From an uncultured Odoribacter sp. (GTDB taxonomy: Bacteria > Bacteroidota > Bacteroidia > Bacteroidales > Marinifilaceae): a stretch of DNA of 6,634 bases. How positions within the stretch are numbered: the first letter of the stretch is position 1; each line of letters opens with the position of its first letter. The translations under genes were made by a program, and so were the position numbers. Positions 1 to 6,634 of this stretch are shown here, piece by piece. The DNA lies in the NCBI GenBank assembly GCA_905204385.1, contig CAJKZL010000173.1, positions 1-6,634 on the forward strand. The letters are read 5' to 3'. The notes under the pieces were generated by a model, which saw only the letters and a program-made list of their open reading frames with translations, ran no database searches and was not told the DNA's origin.

Positions 1-304
1 ATAAATATAGATTATCTTCGGCTACCACCGAGAGGAGAATTCGGAACAGGAATATCGCGATTACGTGATGGAAGAAGAAATGAGCCGTTTGCTCGACCAG
101 GCGATCGAGGCCCTTCCCGTGCAGTGCCGGAAAGTAATTTTATTATTGATGAAAGGAAAAAAAATCTCGGAAGTGGCCGCTGAAATGAATATTTCAGTAA
201 ACACTGCCAAAACTTACAGACTGAGAGCCATTGAAATCCTCCGGGAAATCCTGCAACAATTCCCGTCCTTATTATGGCTCGTTCTGTTCAGAATAGAAAT
301 ATAA
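1..304 (+). pseudogene. ECF-type sigma-70 factor, 3' part, probably frameshifted
   Basis: This is the C-terminal half of an extracytoplasmic-function sigma factor, which directs RNA polymerase to promoters of a co-located SusC/SusD-type locus. From about base 23 to the TAA at 302-304 the frame encodes sigma region 4: a helix starting with the ALPVQCRKV motif, then a helix-turn-helix (ISEVAAEMNISVNTAKTYRLRA) that would read the -35 element, then a short hydrophobic tail common in Bacteroidota ECF factors. In that frame TAA (2-4) and TAG (8-10) lie just upstream. Frame 1 instead reads INIDYLR over bases 1-21, resembling the end of sigma region 2. Dropping one base near 22 joins the two as IDYLR-YHREENSEQ. 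I therefore infer a +1 frameshift. The GTG/ATG at 65/68 could start a 79-residue region-4 fragment, but this is unlikely to be a native start. The 5' part of the gene lies outside the window. The family call is firm; the frameshift rests on about seven upstream codons. Confidence 0.8.
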
Positions 305-383
305 AATCCCTTTTTTCCAAAAAGTTCAAAAATCCTGTCACCTGATTTAAAAATCGCGGGTTATAAACTAAAACCTGCGAGAT
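305..383 (+). other. sigma-fecR intergenic spacer
   Basis: This AT-rich spacer has no coding capacity. It contains a T6 run (311-316) close to A-runs, a GTCACC hexamer at 337-342 of unknown significance, and a hairpin in its last third (separate entry). I see no Bacteroidota housekeeping promoter (TTTG with TAnnTTTG) and no convincing intrinsic terminator, so read-through from the sigma gene into fecR is plausible. Confidence 0.45.
354..380 (+). promoter_or_regulatory. hairpin immediately before the fecR start
   Basis: Bases 354-362 (TCGCGGGTT) pair with 372-380 (AACCTGCGA) to give a nine-pair stem with one G-U wobble at 358/376 and a nine-base A-rich loop. The 3' arm ends three bases before the ATG at 384, inside the likely ribosome landing zone. 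If it folds in the mRNA it could damp fecR translation relative to sigma. No U-tract follows, so it is not a typical terminator. The pairing is seen in the sequence; the regulatory role is inference. Confidence 0.4.
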
Positions 384-1541
384 ATGGAAGATGCAAGCAC
401 TTATCAACATTATACTGCCCTCATATTCAAAGAGCAGTTGGCGATCATAACCGAAGCCGAGAAACGTGAACTCACCGACTGGCTTGAAGCAGCCCAGGAA
501 AACCGGTCCATTTACGAACGGTTGAATAACCGGGATTTCGTACCGGATATTCAGTATTATCGGCATATCGATATCGAAAAGGGACTGAGGACCTATCGCC
601 GGCGCCATCCGGTAGCCGCCACTCCAAGGCCATTCCTATGGCGGAGCGTCGCCGCTGTCCTTGTTTTGCTCGCAGGCCTTTCGGTTTACTACACCTTCCG
701 CACGACGGGCGAGGACTTCTCCGATCTCATTCGTCCCGGATCCCCCAAAGCTGTACTGGTTTTAAACGATGGCAGCGAAATAAACCTGGAAGATCCCAGA
801 GTGGTAGAGATATCGGGCGACACAGTTTTCAATTCCGGCACTCAGATCAATTACCGCTCATTGAATAAACCCCGGAATCCTGCAAGACATGAAGGAATGC
901 ATGAATTAAGAATCCCGCGCGGAGGAGAATATCTTCTTCAACTGGAAGACGGAACCCGGATAAGCCTGAATTCACAATCCACCATCAAATATCCGGTTCG
1001 GTTTGCCGGCGGGGAACGGGTGGTTTATCTGAAAGGGGAAGCTTATTTCGAAGTAGCCAAAGACAGTATCCGCCCTTTTCGGGTGGTAACGGACAGGGAT
1101 ATCGATATCGAAGTTTTAGGCACTTGCTTCAATGTCAAAGCTTATGAAGACGAAGATGTGGTGGAAACCGTACTCGAAGAAGGGTCCGGCAGGATGAAGG
1201 TACCCGGAGAAAGCGTCGTACTTGCGCCGGGAGAACGCAGTGTATTCGATCGGGCGAAGAGGGAACTAAAGACTGAAAAAACCCGGACACAGCTCTATAC
1301 GGCATGGAGAAAAGGCCAATTTGTCTTCGATGACGAACCGGTGGAATCGATTTTGAATAAACTGTCGCGTTGGTATAATATCGATGTCTTCTATGAAAAT
1401 CCCACAGCGAAAAGGATGTTATTCAACGGTAACCTGCAAAAATACGACGATATCCATAAAATACTCAACGCTATAGAAAAAGCCGGAAAAGTAAGATTCA
1501 AGATTCAAGGCAAGCTGCTGACCGTGTATTGCAGTGAGTAA
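384..1541 (+). CDS. FecR-family anti-sigma factor, inner-membrane
   Basis: This 385-residue protein is a single-pass anti-sigma regulator that would hold the adjacent ECF factor inactive until signalled by the outer-membrane receptor. Residues 1-85 form the cytoplasmic sigma-binding part and end in a basic stretch (RTYRRRH). Residues 86-105 are one membrane segment. After a periplasmic linker with the LVLNDGSEINL motif (125-135), the FecR domain spans about 174-271, with LEDGTRISLNSQSTIKYP, VVYLKGEAYFEVAKD and GTCFNVKAY as landmarks. The C-terminal DUF4974 domain (about 313-381, starting FVFDDEPVESILNKL) has the beta-alpha-beta pattern expected to meet the receptor STN domain. Length and domain order are normal for Bacteroidota FecR proteins and the frame is intact. 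The ATG at 384 gives the usual N terminus. It sits 79 bases after the sigma stop and 21 bases before the lipoprotein. With sigma probably broken, this anti-sigma may have no partner left. Confidence 0.95.
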   Translation: MEDASTYQHYTALIFKEQLAIITEAEKRELTDWLEAAQENRSIYERLNNRDFVPDIQYYRHIDIEKGLRTYRRRHPVAATPRPFLWRSVAAVLVLLAGLSVYYTFRTTGEDFSDLIRPGSPKAVLVLNDGSEINLEDPRVVEISGDTVFNSGTQINYRSLNKPRNPARHEGMHELRIPRGGEYLLQLEDGTRISLNSQSTIKYPVRFAGGERVVYLKGEAYFEVAKDSIRPFRVVTDRDIDIEVLGTCFNVKAYEDEDVVETVLEEGSGRMKVPGESVVLAPGERSVFDRAKRELKTEKTRTQLYTAWRKGQFVFDDEPVESILNKLSRWYNIDVFYENPTAKRMLFNGNLQKYDDIHKILNAIEKAGKVRFKIQGKLLTVYCSE

Positions 1542-1562
1542 TTATCAACTAAATACAACTTT

Positions 1563-2789
1563 ATGAAAAAAAGATTTCTATCATTTACCGTCTGTGGATT
1601 TCTATTGTTTTCCCTCTCCTGCTCGGATGACGAAACAATAACCCATTCAGGAACGCTGTCCCTTTACGGGGAAAAATATTCCCTGCAACAGGGAGGAATA
1701 TGGCAGGACGACAATAACCTGGTAATCAGAGCAGAGGACTATGTTTTTGTGGACCGCTACCGGTTGAACGATCAGGATTATAGCGACACCGTACGCGGGT
1801 TTACCGCCCAGGTGGAACAACGGCAAACGGGTAATTTCATCCTTTGCTTGTATGAGGAAAGCTTTCGCATCAGTGAGACTTTACAGTCTGCCAAAGGCAA
1901 CGGCGCCTGCATCGGTTTTCATTTATCCTCCCCGGAGACCGACAGACTATCGCCCGGGAAATACACCTACAGCCTGAACAAAGAGGGATACACCTTTAAA
2001 GGTTATTCCGGTGCAGCCTACGACGCAACGAAAAATACCGAATTGAATGAATTGACGGAAGGGGAAGTCGACATCACTGAAAATGCCGGTATTTATCAGG
2101 TGGTGTTTCAATGCAAGACCGGTTTCGGAGGAACGGTTACGGGACAATATACGGGCAGGCTAAAGCTTTTCGACGTACGCCGGAATGCGGATGTGGTGAC
2201 AACCTATCCGGATATTAAGCTAGAGGCGCTATACGACACGGTTACCTTTATGGATGAGGGCATAGAAAAAAAAGAACCGGATTATTTGCGGGGAACGGCC
2301 TTTCTGATGTCATCCGGGCAAACGGCTCTTTCAGCCAGGGATTGCGCCGGACTGGGCGCAACAAGCCGAAAAAATGTAGATATTGCACTGGTCTACGACC
2401 AAACGGACCGAACAGTTTATTTCGAATCCCCGATACGGATGAGAAGTCTGTTGTGGCACAATACTTTCGAAAACTATAATTTTGATTTGCCTTGCCACAC
2501 CAAGTATATGAAAGCTCCAGCAATGACCGATTCGGATTTCGAGCATATAACCGATAAAAAAGATTTCGCAATAGAAATAAAAGAAGAAAAAGTAAAAATT
2601 CCGGTAGGCACATCGGTCCCTGTCTTTCTGTACGTGGAAACAGGGCTGGGAGAAATCGGCGTCATCCGGGTGAAAAGAGTAACGCCCGAAGGCAGGGAAA
2701 TAGCTGCCGGAAAAGAATATCCCGTGAATCCCAATGTGATTATGGATATAAAATTTCCAAAAACCTATTCGGAATCGAAGATAAGATAA
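1563..2789 (+). CDS. putative surface lipoprotein of unknown function, between fecR and susC
   Basis: I do not recognise a named family for this 408-residue protein. The N terminus is a lipoprotein signal: MKKR, a hydrophobic core, and a relaxed lipobox SLSC with the acylated Cys at residue 20. The next residues SDDE resemble the acidic export signal that sends Bacteroidota lipoproteins to the cell surface, so I infer an outer-leaflet location. Two regions follow. Residues about 25-205 look beta-rich and close with GGTVTGQYTGRLKLF, a pattern I associate with beta-sandwich lipoprotein domains of gut Bacteroidales. Residues about 210-395 contain VDIALVYDQTDRTVYFESP, then a polar stretch with TDSDFEHIT, then VPVFLYVETGLGEIGVIRVKRV; this resembles the C-terminal half of other uncharacterised Bacteroidales surface lipoproteins, from memory only. 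No catalytic motif is visible. Its place directly upstream of susC suggests an accessory ligand-binding subunit of the same system. The frame is intact across an A8 run at 2266-2273. Confidence 0.85.
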   Translation: MKKRFLSFTVCGFLLFSLSCSDDETITHSGTLSLYGEKYSLQQGGIWQDDNNLVIRAEDYVFVDRYRLNDQDYSDTVRGFTAQVEQRQTGNFILCLYEESFRISETLQSAKGNGACIGFHLSSPETDRLSPGKYTYSLNKEGYTFKGYSGAAYDATKNTELNELTEGEVDITENAGIYQVVFQCKTGFGGTVTGQYTGRLKLFDVRRNADVVTTYPDIKLEALYDTVTFMDEGIEKKEPDYLRGTAFLMSSGQTALSARDCAGLGATSRKNVDIALVYDQTDRTVYFESPIRMRSLLWHNTFENYNFDLPCHTKYMKAPAMTDSDFEHITDKKDFAIEIKEEKVKIPVGTSVPVFLYVETGLGEIGVIRVKRVTPEGREIAAGKEYPVNPNVIMDIKFPKTYSESKIR

Positions 2790-2822
2790 GCCCACACAGT
2801 GATAATGCTTAAAATCAAAAAC

Positions 2823-4787
2823 ATGAAAAATAACAATATCGTGCCCATACCCTGCAAAAGTTTATGGAGTAAAGTCAAAATCTTCACTTTACTGTGGCTT
2901 TCGGTGGGCATTCATCCCCTGACTGCAGCCGTATACGCACAAGATGAAAAAGTAAATCTTACGTTTAAAAATGCCGGCTTAAAAGAGATTCTCAATGAGA
3001 TAAAATCTCAAACACAATATGATTTTGTATATAGCCCGAACGAGGTGAATGCCGATCATAAGGTGAGCCTTAACCTGAGAAATGCCGATCTGAAGGATGC
3101 TCTTAAAATCTGCCTGGAAGGGCTGGGAATAGATTATATCATAGATGACAAAATTATCATTCTGCAAAAACAGAAAACGGAACGGGAAACGACAAAACAA
3201 CAACAAGAAAAGCTTGTCAAAGGGAAAGTGACCGATCGAAAGGGCAATCCTTTGCCGGGAGTGACCGTCTCTATCCAGGGAACGACAATTGGAAACGCTA
3301 CCGATAAGGAAGGAACATTTTCATTGCGGGTTCCGGATACCCAGGACCTGGAATTGATCTTTTCTTTTGTCGGCATGAAAACGCAGGTCCACCGGGTAAA
3401 AGGGGACCAGGAAATTCATATCGTCATGGAAGATGAAATATCCGCCCTGGAAGAAGTGGTGGTGACCGGTATGGAAGTTATTAAAAAAGACCGCATGACC
3501 GGAAGCGCAAAGGTCATTACGGCAAAGGACCTGAAAACCCAGGGTCTCACTTCCATAGATCAAATCCTCGAAGGAATGGTCTCAGGCCTGAACAGCACTA
3601 CGCTTTCCGGAGCCCCCGGCACACGAGCCAAAATAACCATACGCGGAGAAAACAACCTGAGCGGTCATACAGAACCTTTGTGGATAGTCGACGGGCTCCC
3701 CTTGCTGACCGGTGTACCTGAAAATAATACCGGAGATTATGCCGGGACCATCATGCAGGATGGAGTGGGAAATATCATGCCCGAAGATATCGAATCGATA
3801 ACCATATTGAAAGATGCTTCGGCAGCTGCCATTTATGGTGCAAAAGCAGCAAACGGAGTTATTGTCGTCACGACGAAAAAAGGCTTTCGTTCCAAAACCC
3901 GCTTCAACTACAGCGGAAGCTATAATATAGCCGTTGCCCCGGCCATGCGGATGGATTTTATGAATGCGGAGGAGAAATTACAATACGAAACGGCCATTAT
4001 GGATAACTTCGGACTGGCCAGCGCACATAAGGCCGGACGGGGAGGACGCCTTTATAAACAAATGTACGATGGGTATATCACTCCCGCCGCTTACCGGGCG
4101 GAATTGAAACGATTGGGAAACGTCGATACCGACTGGTTTAAAACCCTTTTCCGGACAGCACATTCACAATCCCATAGCCTCAGCCTGCGGGGAGGTTCGG
4201 AAGAGATGACCTACTATACTTCCGTCAACTTCCAGCAAAAAAACGGCATCCTTCGTCCGAACACTTATTCTAATGCCGGAGCTTTGATAAAACTGGACTA
4301 CCGGCCGGTGAAAAACCTGATTCTTGCCTTGGATATATCCGCCAATGTCCGCAAAAACCGGGATCAGGCAGCGGCCGTAAATCCGTTTAACTACGCCGTA
4401 TTTGCCAATCCCTACGAGCAGCCTTACGACGAAAACGGAAATTATGCTGCGGATTTGAGTTATCTGGGGGGCAATTACACCGAATCGACCCCATCGGGCT
4501 ATAAATATACCGACTTCAACATCATGCGGGAAATGGAGGAGACCCGATTGTCACAGGACGGACTGGACGTCAGCCTCACTTTCGATGCCCGTTACGAAGT
4601 AGTGAAAGGCTTGACCCTGGAATCGATCATCCGTAAAGGGGTAAGCTATAATACCGAAACAACGGAAATCGGTCAGGATACCTATACTTCCTATGCCAAA
4701 GAGGCTTTTGCCCGCAAAGCCTATCCGGGACAAGACGTCATGTCGTCCGAATACAATAACGGAGAACTGTCGGAAAGATCGGGCTAG
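2823..4787 (+). CDS. SusC N-terminal segment: signal peptide, STN, CarboxypepD_reg-like, plug, first strands (ends at TAG)
   Basis: This is the only part translated from the native start if the TAG is real (654 residues). Residues 1-39 are a signal peptide ending LTAAVYA before Gln-Asp. Residues about 44-115 are the STN domain used in transmembrane signalling to FecR. A charged linker with a QQQ stretch leads to a carboxypeptidase-regulatory-like beta domain (about 131-203, with GKVTDRKGNPLPGVTVSIQG). EEVVVTG at 210-216 is the likely TonB box. The plug follows, with PLWIVDG and the SusC signature EDIESITILKDASAAAIYG followed by ANGVIVVTTKKG. The rest is the first portion of the barrel. As a truncated product it has signalling domain and plug but too little barrel to insert normally, so degradation in the periplasm is the likely fate (inference). 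Confidence 0.85.
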   Translation: MKNNNIVPIPCKSLWSKVKIFTLLWLSVGIHPLTAAVYAQDEKVNLTFKNAGLKEILNEIKSQTQYDFVYSPNEVNADHKVSLNLRNADLKDALKICLEGLGIDYIIDDKIIILQKQKTERETTKQQQEKLVKGKVTDRKGNPLPGVTVSIQGTTIGNATDKEGTFSLRVPDTQDLELIFSFVGMKTQVHRVKGDQEIHIVMEDEISALEEVVVTGMEVIKKDRMTGSAKVITAKDLKTQGLTSIDQILEGMVSGLNSTTLSGAPGTRAKITIRGENNLSGHTEPLWIVDGLPLLTGVPENNTGDYAGTIMQDGVGNIMPEDIESITILKDASAAAIYGAKAANGVIVVTTKKGFRSKTRFNYSGSYNIAVAPAMRMDFMNAEEKLQYETAIMDNFGLASAHKAGRGGRLYKQMYDGYITPAAYRAELKRLGNVDTDWFKTLFRTAHSQSHSLSLRGGSEEMTYYTSVNFQQKNGILRPNTYSNAGALIKLDYRPVKNLILALDISANVRKNRDQAAAVNPFNYAVFANPYEQPYDENGNYAADLSYLGGNYTESTPSGYKYTDFNIMREMEETRLSQDGLDVSLTFDARYEVVKGLTLESIIRKGVSYNTETTEIGQDTYTSYAKEAFARKAYPGQDVMSSEYNNGELSERSG

Positions 4788-6248
4788 AATATCAATTGGT
4801 CCATCCGTAATCAAATCGATTATTCCTTCCACATCAGAAATAATCACCTTTTCAGCGTATTGGTAGCCAATGAAGTGACTTCCAAAAAATTCAACAACTT
4901 CGGCTACACCTCGCCTATTTATTTTTCCGATTACCGGATTACAGGGATCCCCGCCTTTGAAAAAGAGGTGAGCTATAAGGATATGCGGGATGTGATCGCC
5001 GGGATGTTCAACACCTCCGACGGTCAGGACCGTACCGTGTCATTCCTTGCTTCTTTACGTTATGGTTATAAAGACCGCTATGTGATCAACTTTAATTATC
5101 GCGCCGACGGTGCGGATGCTATCGGAGAAACAAACCGGTTTACCCCGCTCTGGTCCCTGGGGCTACGGTACAATCTGCACAAGGAGAAATTCTTTAAAAA
5201 TGACATCGTGAGTGAACTCTCTTTACGCGGTTCCTACGGATACACCGGAAACATAGACCGTACAGCCTATCCGTTCTCTACGATCTCTTTCGGTACAAAT
5301 ACCTACGAAGGAAACCGGTATGTAACGGAATTCAATTATCCCAACCCCTCGGTGAAATGGGAAAGGAAACTGGACCGTAATCTGGGTATCGATGCCTCCT
5401 TCTTCCGGAACCGGGTGAACGTGACCGTGGATTATTATTCCAACCGGACAGAAGATGTCCTGGAAGACCTGACGATCCCCTACTCCACCGGTCGCAACTC
5501 GGTACGGGCCAACGGAGGCATTGTCGAAAACAAAGGACTGGAATTTTATCTGAATGTCCGGTGGGTGCACGATACGGAATTTACCTTCAGTACATCGGTC
5601 AATTTTTCACGCAACAAGAACGTCATCAAACGTTCGCAGCATACCTACGATTCATATGCCGACGCCATAAAATCGAAAGTGTCTAAAGGTGGGATTATCA
5701 ATGTCATCGGCAAGGAAACCGGAGCCATATACGGCTGGAAAGTGGCAGGAGTAAATCCCCTGACCGGAAATCCGCAGTATTACCTGACCGACGAAGGCAA
5801 GCGGGCATACGCTGCATTCCTCGACGCCTGGGATACCAATTCCCAATCTATGAAAGATTACTACCGCAACAACGGCATTGTAACTTCGCTCGACCGTATA
5901 CCGGAGTATGTGGATTATATCAGGGACGATAACCGCTCCTACAGTTTTATGATGCCCTCCATGCAATATCTGGGCCGGTCCAATCCCTTGTATGTCGGTG
6001 GCTTCAATACTTATTTCAGGTATAAGAACATCGAGTTTTCAACTCAGTGGACGTTTAAAACCGGCCATATCATTCCTTCTTTCGACGACCTGAAAAATGC
6101 ACCCAATAACGGAAACGGAGCTGCTGCAGGATATTCCAGCGATCTGGATGTATCGGGCACCAACCGTTTGCGTAAATACCTCGCTTTCTGGCAGGCGCCG
6201 GGCGACGTGACCGACATTCCGCGTTTAGTCACTTCGGGCAATGATTAA
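4788..6248 (+). pseudogene. SusC beta-barrel middle segment, downstream of the TAG and ending at TAA
   Basis: After the TAG the same frame resumes with NINWSIRNQIDYSF, the usual strand in this part of SusC barrels. It continues through strand patterns such as SLRYGYKDRYVINFNYRADG, LWSLGLRYNLHKEKFF, and LRGSYGYTGNID, to SNPLYVGGFNTYFRYKNIEF near the end. It stops at SGND followed by TAA, where family members usually have an aromatic residue before Trp-Ala. The stretch has no credible start of its own: the first candidate is TTG at 4860 with no signal peptide, so it would not reach the outer membrane if translated alone. The abundance of intact motifs argues that inactivation, if real, is recent. 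Confidence 0.8.
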
Positions 6249-6497
6249 TGGGCCACTCTATATACCACCGACGATTATGAAAAGGGGGATTACCTGAGAA
6301 TGACGAATCTATCCCTGAGCTACCGTCTGCCGTCAGAGCTGGTGCAACGTTTCGGAATGAACAATATGTCTCTGTCCTTCAATGCACGCAATCTGCTGAC
6401 TTTCACCAAATACCGGGGTCTGGACGTCGGTTCGGGAGGAGCTTTTACCTATCCGGTATCCAGAGAGTTCAATCTTAAATTATCTGTTGGATTTTAA
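6249..6497 (+). pseudogene. SusC C-terminal segment, last barrel strands
   Basis: Directly after the TAA the frame reads WATLYTTDDYEKGDYLRMT, a well-conserved SusC block, then the last strands including SLSFNARNLLTFTKYRGLD and a final KLSVGF. The C-terminal Phe fits the beta-signal recognised by the BAM machinery. The ATG at 6300 falls inside the conserved block and is not a plausible gene start. The TAA at 6495-6497 is the natural end of susC. Confidence 0.8.
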
Positions 6498-6508
6498 AAC
6501 TGTAAATC

Positions 6509-6634
6509 ATGAAAATAATTTATAAAATAGCGATCCTTGTTGCCTGGATGTGCCTGCTTACGGGATGCCAGCATTTTCTGAACATCCAGCCCCGCAATTC
6601 TAAAGTGGTCAGCAGTATCGAAGACTACCGGGAT
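6509..6634 (+). CDS. SusD/RagB-family nutrient-binding lipoprotein, N-terminal part only
   Basis: The first 42 codons of the surface lipoprotein partner of SusC are present; the window ends inside the gene. MKIIYK and a hydrophobic core lead to a lipobox LTGC with acylated Cys at residue 20, followed by QHFLNIQPRNSK, which matches the FL-x-(I/V)-x-P start typical of mature SusD proteins. SusD proteins cap the SusC barrel and bind its ligand at the cell surface. The ATG is 11 bases after the susC stop, so the two are probably cotranscribed. The visible part is open. The call rests on the lipobox, the short motif and position next to susC. Confidence 0.85.
   Translation, partial: MKIIYKIAILVAWMCLLTGCQHFLNIQPRNSKVVSSIEDYRD

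Larger units (their letters stand above)
2823..6497 (+). pseudogene. SusC/RagA-family TonB-dependent receptor with STN domain, two in-frame stops
   Basis: This is an outer-membrane TonB-dependent transporter of the SusC type, which would form a beta-barrel under a SusD lid and import a polymer-derived ligand using TonB energy. One continuous frame of 1224 codons, a normal length for STN-bearing SusC proteins, runs from signal peptide to a terminal Phe. It is interrupted by TAG at codon 655 (4785-4787) and TAA at codon 1142 (6246-6248). SusC-like sequence continues in the same frame after each stop, so these are nonsense changes, not frameshifts. ATG 2823 is preferred because it gives a compact basic N-region and follows an A-rich leader; GTG 2799 and ATG 2805 are in-frame alternatives. 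The gene begins 33 bases after the lipoprotein stop and ends 11 bases before susD. Without readthrough no functional barrel would form. The substrate cannot be inferred. The family call is very sure; pseudogene versus sequencing error is open. Confidence 0.93.

Noticed and set aside
65..304. A genuine 79-residue stand-alone HTH regulator starting at GTG 65 or ATG 68
   Set aside because: The upstream sequence in the same and the adjacent frame continues ECF-like, and the start falls in the linker between sigma regions 2 and 4; it is better read as the tail of a larger gene.
285..325. Possible terminator after the sigma gene (TCTGTTCAGA near the stop, then a T6 run)
   Set aside because: The stem is only four pairs and is about 20 bases from the T-run, too weak and too distant for an intrinsic terminator.
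565..1112. The 14-mer ATATCGATATCGAA occurs at 565-578 and 1099-1112 within fecR
   Set aside because: Both copies encode Ile-Asp-Ile-Glu in frame in different domains. It is best explained by codon choice for the same short peptide, and nothing suggests a binding-site pair.
157..2273. A8 tracts at 157-164 (sigma) and 2266-2273 (lipoprotein) as slippage or phase-switch sites
   Set aside because: Both tracts keep the coding frame and the protein motifs continue normally on both sides; length alone does not support a switch. They instead suggest that homopolymer errors are not rampant here.
2248..2795. Several open frames on the minus strand opposite the lipoprotein, susC and fecR genes
   Set aside because: They overlap strong plus-strand genes, are rich in Phe, Ser and Cys as expected of antisense shadows, and show no recognisable domain.
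4785..6248. Stop-codon reassignment or programmed readthrough in susC
   Set aside because: TAA also ends the sigma, fecR, lipoprotein and susC frames in this window, so the TAA at 6246 cannot be a general sense codon. TAG alone could be suppressed, but one instance is no evidence for it.

Overview
The window looks like chromosomal DNA from a Bacteroidota (order Bacteroidales) bacterium. The evidence is the gene set: an ECF sigma factor and FecR-type anti-sigma factor, followed by a surface lipoprotein, a SusC/RagA-family TonB-dependent receptor with an N-terminal signalling (STN) domain, and the start of a SusD/RagB lipoprotein. Shine-Dalgarno sites are not evident, A-rich leaders precede the start codons, and a lipoprotein begins Cys-Ser-Asp-Asp-Glu, which resembles the Bacteroidota surface-export signal. 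A member of or near Odoribacteraceae is a guess from the style of the SusC and SusD N termini, not a demonstration.

Layout, all on the + strand: the 3' part of an ECF sigma factor gene (1-304); a 79-base spacer holding a hairpin next to the fecR start (354-380); fecR anti-sigma (384-1541); an unrecognised surface lipoprotein (1563-2789); susC-like receptor (about 2823-6497); and the first 42 codons of a susD-like gene (6509 to the window end). Spacers after fecR are short (21, 15-33 and 11 bases), so fecR through susD read as one transcription unit, possibly continuous with the sigma gene.

In an intact version, ligand binding by the SusC/SusD outer-membrane pair would be signalled through the STN domain to the periplasmic part of FecR, releasing the ECF sigma factor to transcribe the locus. 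The substrate cannot be read from this window.

The main observation is that the locus appears damaged at both ends of this signalling chain. The susC frame is interrupted by TAG (4785-4787) and TAA (6246-6248), with recognisable SusC sequence continuing in the same frame after each stop. The sigma gene appears to carry one extra base near position 22. fecR and the lipoprotein gene are open. This looks like a recently inactivated Sus-like uptake and signalling locus, unless the lesions are sequence or assembly errors. The lipoprotein between fecR and susC, an unusual position, is the least explained gene. I saw no RNA gene, mobile element, CRISPR array or clear terminator.
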